Part shown: in pieces, positions 17,784-26,106 of the stretch
How positions within the stretch are numbered: the stretch's first letter is position 1
How the letters are laid out: every line of letters begins with the position of its first letter
Source of the DNA: Deltaproteobacteria bacterium
Lineage (GTDB): Bacteria > Desulfobacterota > Desulfobulbia > Desulfobulbales > SURF-16
Direction of reading: 5' to 3'
NCBI GenBank assembly: GCA_016219175.1
Contig: JACRCD010000020.1
Span: forward strand, 1-64,000
Length of the DNA stretch: 64,000 bases
Notes under the pieces: generated by a model
Told to the model about the DNA's origin: nothing
What the model saw: only the letters and a program-made list of their open reading frames with translations
The model's database searches: none
Made by a program: the position numbers and the translations under genes

Positions 17784-18769
17784 GGTACTTCAACCGTGTC
17801 AAGGATCATGCGGATCACGTCTTCGCTTGATTTTTCTTCCGCTTCCGCCTCATAGGTGATAATGACCCGGTGCCGGAGCACATCCATGGCGATGCTTTTG
17901 ATGTCCTGGGGGGTGACAAAACCCCGGCCGGCCAGCAGAGCATGGGCTTTGGCCGCTCTGGCCAGAAAGATGGTGGCCCTGGGGGAGGCCCCGTACTGGA
18001 TAAGATGGCGGATGTTCATTTTGTAAGCCTGGGGATTGCGGCTGGCATCCACCAGATTGACGATATATTCCTCAATCTTGCTGTCCAGGTAGATGCTGTC
18101 TGTTTTCCGGCGCAGACGCCTGATATCCTCATGATCGATCACCGGAGATACCTCCGGCGGCTGCGCGGCGGAGGCCATAAGGCGAAGAATCCGCTGCTCC
18201 TCGCTTTTTGACGGGTAGGTGATGTTGAGTTTGAGCATGAAACGGTCCACCTGGGCTTCGGGCAGGGGGTAGGTGCCTTCCTGTTCTATCGGGTTCTGGG
18301 TGGCCAGCACCATGAAGGGATCGCCTAGGGGAAAAGTCTCTTCCCCAATGGTGACCTGGCGTTCCTGCATGGCCTCAAGGAGCGCGCTCTGCACCTTGGC
18401 CGGAGCACGGTTGATCTCGTCGGCCAGGATGATGTTGGTGAAAATCGGGCCCTTTCTGGTGGTGAAATCACCTGTTTTCGGGTTGTAGATAAGCGTGCCG
18501 ATGAGATCGCCCGGCAGCAGATCCGGGGTAAACTGGATCCTCTGGAAAGAGGCCTTGATGACCTGGGCCAGGGTGGTTACGGTCAGGGTTTTAGCCAGTC
18601 CCGGCACCCCTTCGATCAGGACGTGGCTGTTGCAGAGCAGGGCCGCCAGCAGACGGTCAACCAGGGTGGTCTGCCCCACGATGACCTTGCTGATTTCCCT
18701 TCGTAACTGCTCGAGGAGCAGGGCTTCGGCCTCCACCTCTTTTGTCAGGTGCTGGATATCCATGGTCAT
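17780..18769 (-). CDS. moxR: MoxR-family AAA+ ATPase
   Basis: The 329-residue protein has Walker A GVPGLAKT (about 55-62), Walker B ILADEINRAP (about 113-122), the MoxR motif TQNPIEQEGTYPLPEAQVDR and a C-terminal lid domain. MoxR ATPases act as chaperones for vWA-domain proteins. It is the first gene of the six-gene leftward bat operon. The start ATG at 18769 has AGGAG about 8 bp upstream. Confidence 0.93.
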   Translation of the reverse strand: MTMDIQHLTKEVEAEALLLEQLRREISKVIVGQTTLVDRLLAALLCNSHVLIEGVPGLAKTLTVTTLAQVIKASFQRIQFTPDLLPGDLIGTLIYNPKTGDFTTRKGPIFTNIILADEINRAPAKVQSALLEAMQERQVTIGEETFPLGDPFMVLATQNPIEQEGTYPLPEAQVDRFMLKLNITYPSKSEEQRILRLMASAAQPPEVSPVIDHEDIRRLRRKTDSIYLDSKIEEYIVNLVDASRNPQAYKMNIRHLIQYGASPRATIFLARAAKAHALLAGRGFVTPQDIKSIAMDVLRHRVIITYEAEAEEKSSEDVIRMILDTVEVP

Positions 18770-18994
18770 TGTATCTCCTTGTCCGTTCTGTTTTTCGGAT
18801 AGACATCTTCCACTCTGAAAAGTTGCGGGTTTTTTAGCAAATGAGATTGTTTTTTGTCAAGCCCGCAATTGTTGCAACGTCTGCGTAACAGTAAGGGAAA
18901 AAAGAGAGGAAATCAGCCATTATTCATTATACTATTGAAAACCGCAGGCCATAATAGATATATTTCAGTATACGTTTCATCTTGTGGAGGTTGA

Positions 18995-19381
18995 ATGGGA
19001 GCAGAAAGCAACAATAAGCAGGTTTACGATTTACGACGCATTGAAGATGTTTTTGCCTGCCTGGAGATTATAAGTGTTGCCCGCGGCATGCTTTTTGGCG
19101 TTGATCCCGACCTTGCCCGGCGCATGGAAAAGGTGAGTGACGCCCTGGGCGTTTTTTCGCAACTGGTTCTGGAAGGCGGACTGGGAGAGGCCGCCGGAGG
19201 GGAAAGCTTCGCGCCGGCCGGGGAAACCGCGGTTGCAGAGCCTGCGAGAGATCTTTATGATCTAACCGTCAATCTTTCTCCCCCCCGGAAAACAATGCCC
19301 GGGCCGGAGCAAAAAAAGGTAGACGCAGAGGGAAAAGAAGATGACATTATAGATATTCTGACGGGTGAAAAAATACGATAG
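18995..19381 (+). CDS. Hypothetical protein
   Basis: This 128-residue protein is not recognised. It has a helical N-terminal half (about 12-65: RIEDVFACLEIISVARGML) and a low-complexity, acidic and proline-rich C-terminal half. No signal peptide or membrane segment is visible. A good ribosome-binding site (GGAGG) sits 5 bp before the ATG, which supports it as a real gene. It lies 63 bp upstream of a receiver gene in the same direction and divergent from moxR. Confidence 0.65.
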   Translation: MGAESNNKQVYDLRRIEDVFACLEIISVARGMLFGVDPDLARRMEKVSDALGVFSQLVLEGGLGEAAGGESFAPAGETAVAEPARDLYDLTVNLSPPRKTMPGPEQKKVDAEGKEDDIIDILTGEKIR

Positions 19382-19444
19382 TACCTGGGTGCAAAGATTT
19401 TCTGATAACTATTACCGACTTTCTGTTTCTTTTGGGGTTCCCGC

Positions 19445-19807
19445 ATGGCTAAAATTCTTGTCATAGATGATGAAGAGCAGATTCGCGCCCTGCTTAAACG
19501 GATTTTTGAAAGTCTGGATCATTTTGTTTTTGTTGCCGAAAATGGGGCGGTGGGGCTGAAAATGCTCGCTCAGGAGCCATTTGATCTTGTCATTACGGAT
19601 ATTTTCATGCCGGAGAAGGAAGGCATGGAAACAATCATTGAAATTAAACGTGATTACCCCCTGGTCAAGATTGTGGCCATGTCCGGGGGGGGGAGCAAGG
19701 GGTGCGACTACCTGCCCATGGCAAAACCGCTGGGCGCCGATGTCTGTCTGAATAAACCGTTCACTAAGGAGGTTATCGTCAGCATTGTCAGTGGGTTGCT
19801 GTCTTAA
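19445..19807 (+). CDS. Single-domain response regulator
   Basis: The 120-residue receiver has acidic residues DDE at 8-10, Asp52 in VITDIFMP, and Lys in CLNKPF. No output domain is present. A glycine-rich MSGGGSKGCDYL loop replaces the usual region around the switch residue. The cognate kinase is not adjacent. Confidence 0.9.
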   Translation: MAKILVIDDEEQIRALLKRIFESLDHFVFVAENGAVGLKMLAQEPFDLVITDIFMPEKEGMETIIEIKRDYPLVKIVAMSGGGSKGCDYLPMAKPLGADVCLNKPFTKEVIVSIVSGLLS

Positions 19808-19817
19808 GCAGCCAGTC

Positions 19818-19863
19818 ATCACAATGCAAGGCCGCATGGTATTTTTGTGCTTTGCATTGTGAT
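19818..19863. terminator. Bidirectional hairpin between convergent genes
   Basis: ATCACAATGCAA (19818-19829) pairs perfectly with TTGCATTGTGAT (19852-19863), a 12-bp stem with a 22-nt loop containing TTTTT. It sits between the end of the receiver gene and the end of the leftward DUF1566 gene. No strong T-tract follows, so a terminator role is likely but not certain. Confidence 0.6.
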
Positions 19864-19881
19864 TGTTATCGGCGTCAGTCT

Positions 19882-20823
19882 CTACACCTTGCGGCAGAGT
19901 CTGCCAAATCCTCCGGGAATCGTCCCGGAGGCCCAGTAGACAGTTCCCTGTTTGAAATCGCAGAACCAGTACCCGCCAGGCTCCCGCCTTCCCGCCAGAA
20001 AGATAAAGGGTTGCTCCGCTGAAAAACATTGGTGCAGATACAGCCCTTTAGTGTTGAGCGCCGGTTCCATGAGAGAAAGGGCCTCTTCAATGGTGGGCAA
20101 CCGCCAGTCGTTGTAGCCGGCAAGTCTGCCGCTGTTCATCAGCTGGATATAGTTTTGTATCTTGCGGATGCTGGTGATGTCGCAACCTCTGCGTTGCCAC
20201 ATGATGCCGGTAACCTTGTCCGTTACGGTCAGACCATCCTGGTTATCCACCAGATAGTTGGTGAAGCGCCCGGCCGGATTATGCTGCGTGTCAAAAAAAT
20301 TTCCTTTTCTGATCAGCTCCGGCATCTCCTTTTCCTGCAGGGGCAGCGGGTTGCTGTTTAAGGCGATTCTTGTCAGCGATTCGGGCAGTTCGCTGTCATG
20401 CCCGGGCAGTCCTGTTTCCATGGATTCCTTTTCCAGGACAGTTTCAATCGGGATGACCAGGGAGTCATCATCGGTATCGACAACATTTTTTATCAGCCAT
20501 GTTTTCAGGGTGTCATCAATGGCGTAACTTTTATCCAGACCCATGGTCTTGCCCTGGTTCTTTACGGCATTGTCGATCAGCTCCTGGGGAGCGGCGATAC
20601 GGGCCAGAACCCTCGCGAATTTGATGCCTCGTTCCATCAGGCAGAGAGTTGCCGGTTCCTCCCAGGTGTCAATGAAGAAATAATAAAAGCGCTCTTTAGC
20701 GCTCTTAACCCGCTCGCGTCCCCCCCAGCTTTCAAAGATGCCGAAGGTTTCCGCTGGAATAAGCTGCCAGTCAATGGCGGGTATGACGTCTGACGTAAAG
20801 CCGATTTTCTGAAATAAGCCCAT
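19882..20823 (-). CDS. DUF1566 (Lcl C-terminal) domain protein
   Basis: The 313-residue protein ends in a DUF1566 domain (about 195-313) marked by VTGIMWQRRGCD, GYNDWRLPTIEEALSLM and YWFCDFKQGTVYWAS. The N-terminal 190 residues are unrecognised apart from a possible helical region. No signal peptide is visible, which is unusual because many DUF1566 proteins are exported. Function unknown. Confidence 0.75.
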   Translation of the reverse strand: MGLFQKIGFTSDVIPAIDWQLIPAETFGIFESWGGRERVKSAKERFYYFFIDTWEEPATLCLMERGIKFARVLARIAAPQELIDNAVKNQGKTMGLDKSYAIDDTLKTWLIKNVVDTDDDSLVIPIETVLEKESMETGLPGHDSELPESLTRIALNSNPLPLQEKEMPELIRKGNFFDTQHNPAGRFTNYLVDNQDGLTVTDKVTGIMWQRRGCDITSIRKIQNYIQLMNSGRLAGYNDWRLPTIEEALSLMEPALNTKGLYLHQCFSAEQPFIFLAGRREPGGYWFCDFKQGTVYWASGTIPGGFGRLCRKV

Positions 20824-21006
20824 AATCCCCTCCTGTTTTGCGATGTGAGTTCCGGGAATCGTAAACTGCTACCATACCCGCCTTGCTGTTTCGGCTATTG
20901 CCGGAAAGCGGAAACGCCTTTTATTCATACAATACCGCACCCTGCGGATTGAGTAAATAGTAATTATTATCTGTGTAGCTGTCAAAGGGGAAGGATTGTC
21001 AATTTT

Positions 21007-21058
21007 CCCCGCAAAATTGGCGGCGGCGAGGCAAAAATCCCTGGCGCTATTTGCGGGG
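21007..21058. other. Inverted repeat in the 20824-21168 intergenic region
   Basis: CCCCGCAAA (21007-21015) and TTTGCGGGG (21050-21058) are exact complements separated by 34 bp. The 345-bp gap is AT-rich on both sides of it and holds no recognised gene. It could be a leader structure or operator for the small gene at 21169. Confidence 0.45.
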
Positions 21059-21168
21059 AGAGATTTCTTGCTATTTCTGCAAGACGATGATAATAGTTAA
21101 TTTATAGGCAGATGAAGTTAAAGATCGCGGGTGTTTTCTGTTTTTAATCGGGACGTTTTGGGGCGCTT

Positions 21169-21426
21169 ATGTACGTTAAGATCGACAAGGAATCTTTTGA
21201 GGTCGTCATTCTTACAGCAAATCTGAAAATTATTGGCACAATCCATACCCTTCCCCAGGAGCGCTTAACCGATTTCATGGCCGAGTCGACCACGGACTAC
21301 CTGCCGGTCACCAACGCCACTATTTATCATTTGTCCGATGACGCCGTAATCGCCAAAACGAAATTTTTCAGCATGAGCAGAAAGGATGTGACCCTCATTT
21401 TCCCCGTGTCGGAAATGATTAAATAA
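21169..21426 (+). CDS. Small conserved-looking hypothetical protein
   Basis: The 85-residue product is predicted to be beta-rich (FEVVILTANLKIIGTIHTLP; TNATIYHLSDDAVIAKTKFF). It has no signal peptide or membrane helix. I do not recognise a named function. It precedes the sigma-54 activator gene in the same direction by about 170 bp. Confidence 0.6.
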   Translation: MYVKIDKESFEVVILTANLKIIGTIHTLPQERLTDFMAESTTDYLPVTNATIYHLSDDAVIAKTKFFSMSRKDVTLIFPVSEMIK

Positions 21427-21598
21427 CGCAGCCGCGCCAGTTGCTTTCCCCTCCTGATGGTTTTTTGTGTTGATAGTGAATAAGGGCTTCGTATCGTGAA
21501 AAAGAGTCACGGATTATCAACCACAGCAAATTGTTTTTCCTTCCCTGTCGTTTGCCTTCCTGTAATGTCCGACAGCATGATTGCCCAGTAAGCGAGAA

Positions 21599-23152
21599 AT
21601 GGTCCAGCAAACCGCGGAATATGAATTAGCCGAAATCACGGCCCTTTATGAGATAACGAAAGTACTTGCCTCATCAATGGATCTTCGTGATTGCCTGCGC
21701 CAGGTCATGGAAATACTTGCCGAGAAAAAAGGCATGCGCAACGGCACGGTCAGCATTGTCAATCCTGCTACCGGCATCCTTGAAATCGAGGTGGCCCACG
21801 GCATGACCGCCGAGGCCCGGAAGCGGGGCAAGTATCAGGTGGGAGAGGGGATAACCGGACGCGTGGTTGCCAGCGGGACCCCGATAGTGGTCCCACAGAT
21901 CAGCGAGGAGCCTCTTTTTTTAAACCGTACCCGGTCCCGGGGTGATATCAAGGAGAAGATGGTCTCTTTCCTCTGTGTTCCTGTTAAGCAGGGGCAGCAG
22001 ACAATCGGGGCCTTGAGTATAGACAGGGAATACCGGCAGGGCCTTGATTTTGAAAAAGATCTGCGTTTTCTTACCATTTTAAGCGGGCTTATTGCCCAAT
22101 CCGTTACCCGTATTCTCGTGGTCAACGAGGAAAGAAAAAGGCTTGAACGGGAAAATACGCTGCTCAAAAAGGAACTGCGGGGCAAATACCAGATCGGCAA
22201 CATCATCAGCAACAGCAGCCGGATGCAGGAGGTTTTTGAGATGATGTACCGGGTGGCGGATTCCAACGCCACCGTGCTCCTGCGGGGGGAATCCGGGACG
22301 GGCAAGACCTTGGTGGCCAAGGCCATCCACTATAACAGCAAGCGGGAGAAAAAACCCTTTGTCGTGGTTAACTGTTCCGCCTTGCCTGAAACCTTGCTGG
22401 AGAGCGAGCTGTTCGGTCATGAAAAGGGCGCTTTCACCGGGGCCAGCAGTCTGAAAAAAGGCCGTTTCGAGCAGGCGGAAGGGGGGACCATATTCCTTGA
22501 TGAAATCGGGGATCTCAGTCATGCCGTGCAGGTAAAATTGCTGAATGTCGTCCAGGACCGTGAGTTTCAACGGTTGGGGGGGGCAAGTCCCATCAAATGT
22601 AACGTCCGTCTCATTGCCGCAACCCATAAGGATCTGGAGAAAGCCGTGGCAAGCGGTCAGTTCCGTGAAGATTTTTACTACCGTTTAAATGTTTTTCCCG
22701 TTTATCTGCCGCCTCTGCGGGAAAGACGCACCGATGTGCTGCTGCTGGCCGAATATTTTCTGCAGAAGTTCTGCGTGGAAAACGGCAAGAATATTTCCCG
22801 CATTTCGACCCCGGCCATTGATCTTCTCATGCAGTATCATTGGCCGGGAAACGTCAGGGAGCTGCAGAACTGCATGGAAAGAGCGGTGCTGATCTGCGAC
22901 GAGGATGCCATTAAAAGTTATCATCTGCCTCCCACGCTGCAGAGCTCGGAAAGCACCAGCGAGAGGAAAAATCCCCTCTCGCTGACCGCCGCGGTGGAAA
23001 ATTATGAAAAGGAGCTTATCATTGACGCCTTGAAAAAGGCCAATGGCAACCAGACCAAGACGGCTACTCTGCTTGATGCCAGCCTGCGGATCGTCAATTA
23101 CAAAATCCACAAATATCAAATTCAGCCCCAGGATTTTAAGGTGCGGGATTGA
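21599..23152 (+). CDS. NifA-like GAF/AAA+ sigma-54-dependent activator
   Basis: The product is about 517 residues: an N-terminal GAF domain (about 10-170), a sigma-54 AAA+ domain (about 195-425) with Walker A GESGTGKT, GAFTGA and Walker B GGTIFLDEIGD, and a C-terminal Fis-type helix-turn-helix (NGNQTKTATLLDASLRIVNYKI). The layout is that of NifA/Anf-type activators, but the interdomain four-cysteine motif of oxygen-sensitive NifA is not complete and no nif genes are nearby, so the target is unknown. ATG 21599 is preferred; a TTG at 21581 in frame is the alternative. It overlaps queH by one base. Confidence 0.88.
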   Translation: MVQQTAEYELAEITALYEITKVLASSMDLRDCLRQVMEILAEKKGMRNGTVSIVNPATGILEIEVAHGMTAEARKRGKYQVGEGITGRVVASGTPIVVPQISEEPLFLNRTRSRGDIKEKMVSFLCVPVKQGQQTIGALSIDREYRQGLDFEKDLRFLTILSGLIAQSVTRILVVNEERKRLERENTLLKKELRGKYQIGNIISNSSRMQEVFEMMYRVADSNATVLLRGESGTGKTLVAKAIHYNSKREKKPFVVVNCSALPETLLESELFGHEKGAFTGASSLKKGRFEQAEGGTIFLDEIGDLSHAVQVKLLNVVQDREFQRLGGASPIKCNVRLIAATHKDLEKAVASGQFREDFYYRLNVFPVYLPPLRERRTDVLLLAEYFLQKFCVENGKNISRISTPAIDLLMQYHWPGNVRELQNCMERAVLICDEDAIKSYHLPPTLQSSESTSERKNPLSLTAAVENYEKELIIDALKKANGNQTKTATLLDASLRIVNYKIHKYQIQPQDFKVRD

Positions 23153-23703
23153 TGAAGATTCTCCTGCATGTCTGTTGCGGGCCCTGCACGGTGTATCCCC
23201 TGGAGATTCTGAGGCGGGAGGGGATGGAGGTGACAGGCTTTTTTTATAATCCGAACATCCACCCGTTCCGGGAATTCAGCCAGAGGCTGCAGACCCTTGA
23301 AGAGCTGGCTCGGCAGGAGCAATTCCCTGTGGCAATTGACCGCGACTACGGGCTGCGCGACTTTTTGCGGAAGGTCGTCTTTCATGAGGAGCAGCGGTGC
23401 GGACTCTGTTATGAGATGCGGCTTGCCGCAACAGCCGCGCATGCCGCCGGCGGCAAGGCTGACGCCTTCACCACCACCCTGCTGTACAGCCGTTACCAGA
23501 ATCATGAGCTGATCAGGCAGCAGGGGGAGGCCCTGGGTAAACGGTACGGGGTACCCTTTTATTATCAGGATTTCCGCCGCGGCTGGCAGGAAGGAATCGA
23601 CAAATCAATAGCCATGGGGCTGTACCGGCAACCCTATTGCGGCTGCATCTACAGCGAGCAGGAGAGATTTGACAAGAAGTGGCGGCAAGGGCAGCCCGGC
23701 TGA
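23152..23703 (+). CDS. queH: Epoxyqueuosine reductase QueH
   Basis: The 183-residue protein has the QueH (DUF208) signatures: HVCCGPC near the N-terminus (Cys8, Cys9, Cys12), CGLCYEMRL and YCGCIYSEQERF. QueH reduces epoxyqueuosine to queuosine in tRNA in the last step of queuosine synthesis and uses an Fe-S cluster held by these cysteines. ATG 23152 overlaps the upstream stop (TGATG), so it is translationally coupled to the sigma-54 activator, an odd pairing with no evident functional link. Confidence 0.92.
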   Translation: MKILLHVCCGPCTVYPLEILRREGMEVTGFFYNPNIHPFREFSQRLQTLEELARQEQFPVAIDRDYGLRDFLRKVVFHEEQRCGLCYEMRLAATAAHAAGGKADAFTTTLLYSRYQNHELIRQQGEALGKRYGVPFYYQDFRRGWQEGIDKSIAMGLYRQPYCGCIYSEQERFDKKWRQGQPG

Positions 23704-23730
23704 GCGGCCCGTTGTGCTGGCGGGGGCCTC

Positions 23731-23750
23731 ATTTTTTACGACGCCATCAC
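23731..23750. repeat. Fragment of the 1-151 palindromic element
   Basis: This 20-bp stretch differs at only two bases from 131-150 at the right end of the first element (ATTTTTTA-GACGCCATCA type). It overlaps the last codon region of bamD, so the element end may have shaped that gene's C-terminus. Confidence 0.4.
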
Positions 23751-24562
23751 TCCTTGGCCGGGGCTTGCGGTGTTACCTTGCCGAAATCCTTGAACATGGT
23801 CCAGTCCGGCAGACCGATTTCGGGTATCCAATCGCGCCACTTGCCTTTTGGCTTTTCACCGGCCTGAAGCCCGGTGAGCAGCATGGCGGCCTCGGGCGCC
23901 ACCGAGGTGTCCGGGTAGTTGTCCAGAAGGTATTGGAGCCGGGCCATGCTTTGCTCCAGCTTGTCCATCTTGATGTAAAACCTGGCCACGTATAGTTCAT
24001 GTTCAGCCAGAAAATTCCGCGTGGCGCTGATTTTCCCCTTGGCCTCTTCCGTGTAAGGCGAAGCGGGGTAGAGCCGGACCAGTTTATTAAAGGCTATCTC
24101 CGCCTCGATGGCGCTGCCGGGGTCCCGGTCAATGGTATCCATCTGATTGAAGTGGCACATGCCGACCTGGAAGAGAACATAGGGCATGGCCTCGTTGGTG
24201 GGGTGATTCTTGGCAAAATCCTCGTAGGCGCTGATCGCTTCGGTGTAATGGCCGAGATAGTAGTGGCAGTCGGCTGATTTCAACTCAGCCATCAGACTGA
24301 AACGGCTGAACGGGAAACGTTCCTCTATCTCATTGAAAAGCTTGAGTGCATCGCTGTATTGGCCGTGGTTGAATTCTTCCAGGGCGTCCATGGCCAGGGT
24401 TTCGGGGCTCGCCTGCACCGGATCGGAATCGCCGGTGAAAATCGATTTGATATCGTGGTAAACGGAGCACCCGGAGAGAAAAAAGAGCGCCGCGCCCAGC
24501 AGGGCGATAACCAGCGGTTGTCTGAGCTTTTGCATGGGGAGGTTGGTTGCGAAATGTTTCAT
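23747..24562 (-). CDS. bamD: Outer-membrane assembly lipoprotein BamD
   Basis: The 271-residue protein has a lipoprotein signal peptide (ALLGAALFFLSGC, Cys about 32) followed by TPR-like repeats (EFNHGQYSDALKLFNEIEERFPFS; YYLGHYTEAISAYEDFAKNHP). BamD is the essential accessory lipoprotein of the BAM complex that inserts beta-barrel proteins in the outer membrane. The frame is open up to 24661, but the part before 24562 overlaps trxB and lacks signal character. ATG 24562 is chosen. The extreme C-terminus overlaps a repeat fragment. Confidence 0.85.
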   Translation of the reverse strand: MKHFATNLPMQKLRQPLVIALLGAALFFLSGCSVYHDIKSIFTGDSDPVQASPETLAMDALEEFNHGQYSDALKLFNEIEERFPFSRFSLMAELKSADCHYYLGHYTEAISAYEDFAKNHPTNEAMPYVLFQVGMCHFNQMDTIDRDPGSAIEAEIAFNKLVRLYPASPYTEEAKGKISATRNFLAEHELYVARFYIKMDKLEQSMARLQYLLDNYPDTSVAPEAAMLLTGLQAGEKPKGKWRDWIPEIGLPDWTMFKDFGKVTPQAPAKE

Positions 24563-24596
24563 TTCCGGATGTGTTGTTTCCTTAAGACTGCTTGTT

Positions 24597-25526
24597 CTAT
24601 TTGAGCGCGCCGAGATAGTTTTCCGCGGCAATGCTGGCGACCGCGCCTTCGCCCACGGCATTGGCTATCTGGCGCAGATTCTTGCTGCAAATGTCTCCCG
24701 CGGCCCATACGCCCGGCAGCGAGGTGCGCATTTCCTTGTCGGTCCTGATAAAGCCGCCATCATTGTCGAGCTGATCCAGGGGCAGCATTTCATTGTTCGG
24801 GCGGATGCCAATCAAAACAAAAACACCTTTGACGGCCAGGGCAGTCCTCTCGCCGGTCAAGGTGTTCCGTAACCCGAGGCCTTCGACTTCGTTGTTGCCG
24901 GTTATTTCGGTAACAGTCGAGTTCCAGATAAATTCTATTTTTTCACTGGCAAAGGCCTGTTCCTGGATGATTTTGGCGGCCCGGAGTTCATCGCGGCGAT
25001 GGATGACGGTCACTTTGCTGGCGAACTTGGTCAGGTGAACAGCCTCCTGGATGGCGGTATCTCCTCCCCCTACAACGGCGATCTCCAGTCCCCGGTAAAA
25101 TGGACCGTCGCAGGTGGCGCAGTAGGAGACGCCCTTGCCCGTCAGTTCTTTTTCCCCCGGGACGCCAAGCTGATTCGGCCGCGCCCCTGTTGCCAGGATG
25201 ACAGCAAGGCCGGTCAAGGTTTCCCCGCCTTCCAGAAAAATTTTTTTGACAGGCCCGCTCAGATCCATGGACTTAACTTCACAGTGTCTGGTGGTCAAAT
25301 CAAAACGTTGGGCCTGGGCAGCCATTTTTTCGGCCAGGTCAAAACCGGAAATTCCTTCGGGGAAACCGGGATAGTTGTCCACCCAGTCCGTGTTCATGAC
25401 CTGGCCGCCCGGCACCCCTTTTTCCAGCAGCACGACATTGAGCCTGGCCCGGGCGGCGTAAAGGCCGGCGGTAAGCCCCGCCGGGCCGCCGCCCACGATA
25501 AGCAATTGAAAGTCAGCCGCGGGCAT
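24597..25526 (-). CDS. trxB: Thioredoxin reductase
   Basis: The 309-residue flavoprotein has the FAD loop GGGPAGLTAGLYAARA (about 12-27), the redox-active CATC (Cys136, Cys139), the NADPH loop GGGDTAIQEA and the C-terminal FAD motif VWAAGDICS. It reduces thioredoxin with NADPH. Its start overlaps the trxA stop by one base (TAATG), so reductase and substrate are translationally coupled. Confidence 0.95.
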   Translation of the reverse strand: MPAADFQLLIVGGGPAGLTAGLYAARARLNVVLLEKGVPGGQVMNTDWVDNYPGFPEGISGFDLAEKMAAQAQRFDLTTRHCEVKSMDLSGPVKKIFLEGGETLTGLAVILATGARPNQLGVPGEKELTGKGVSYCATCDGPFYRGLEIAVVGGGDTAIQEAVHLTKFASKVTVIHRRDELRAAKIIQEQAFASEKIEFIWNSTVTEITGNNEVEGLGLRNTLTGERTALAVKGVFVLIGIRPNNEMLPLDQLDNDGGFIRTDKEMRTSLPGVWAAGDICSKNLRQIANAVGEGAVASIAAENYLGALK

Positions 25527-25849
25527 TATTTGTCAAGCATGGCCGCCAGCTGGGTTTTACCAACTGCGCCGGTGATCTGGTCGGCAACTTTACCGCCTTT
25601 GAAAAAGATAAGGGTCGGGATGGCCCTGATGCCATATTTTCCAGGGGTTTCAGGGTTTTCATCCACATTCATTTTGGCGACTTTAACCTTGCCTGCATAC
25701 TCGCCAGCCAGTTCGTTGATCATGGGCCCGATTGCCTTGCATGGCCCGCACCAGGGGGCCCAGAAATCAACCAAGGCCGGAATCGCGGATTTCAGGATTT
25801 CTTCCTCAAAATTCTTGTCAGTTACATGGGCAACTTTTTCATCAGCCAT
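25526..25849 (-). CDS. trxA: Thioredoxin
   Basis: The 107-residue protein has the active site WCGPC (Cys34, Cys37), cis-Pro motif AIPTLIFF and normal thioredoxin length. An in-frame extension to 26032 is ignored because ATG 25849 has a strong ribosome-binding site (GGAGG) and matches the family start. It heads a leftward trxA-trxB-bamD set. Confidence 0.95.
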   Translation of the reverse strand: MADEKVAHVTDKNFEEEILKSAIPALVDFWAPWCGPCKAIGPMINELAGEYAGKVKVAKMNVDENPETPGKYGIRAIPTLIFFKGGKVADQITGAVGKTQLAAMLDK

Positions 25850-26106
25850 TTTTTTTTCCTCCCCCTCGGATTGATATAGCAGAAACGGATAGTAAAAATC
25901 ATTGAATATGTTGGGATACTGACAAAATATCAAATCCATTGTAACGGGACTTCCCGGGGATGACAAGAAATTTCTGTGCGGGCCGAGACATTGTGGGGGG
26001 CGCCCAGCCCGTCCGTTCTTGGTTCTTGACAAGTACGTTCTTCCTGATATTGTGTCAGCAAATGGTAGACGAATTGCTTGGCGCCCCTTAACGACGGGAT
26101 GGAAAA

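Noticed and set aside
21599-23152. Assigning the GAF/AAA+ activator as true NifA
   Set aside because: No nif genes are nearby and the four-cysteine NifA motif is incomplete; only the domain layout is NifA-like.
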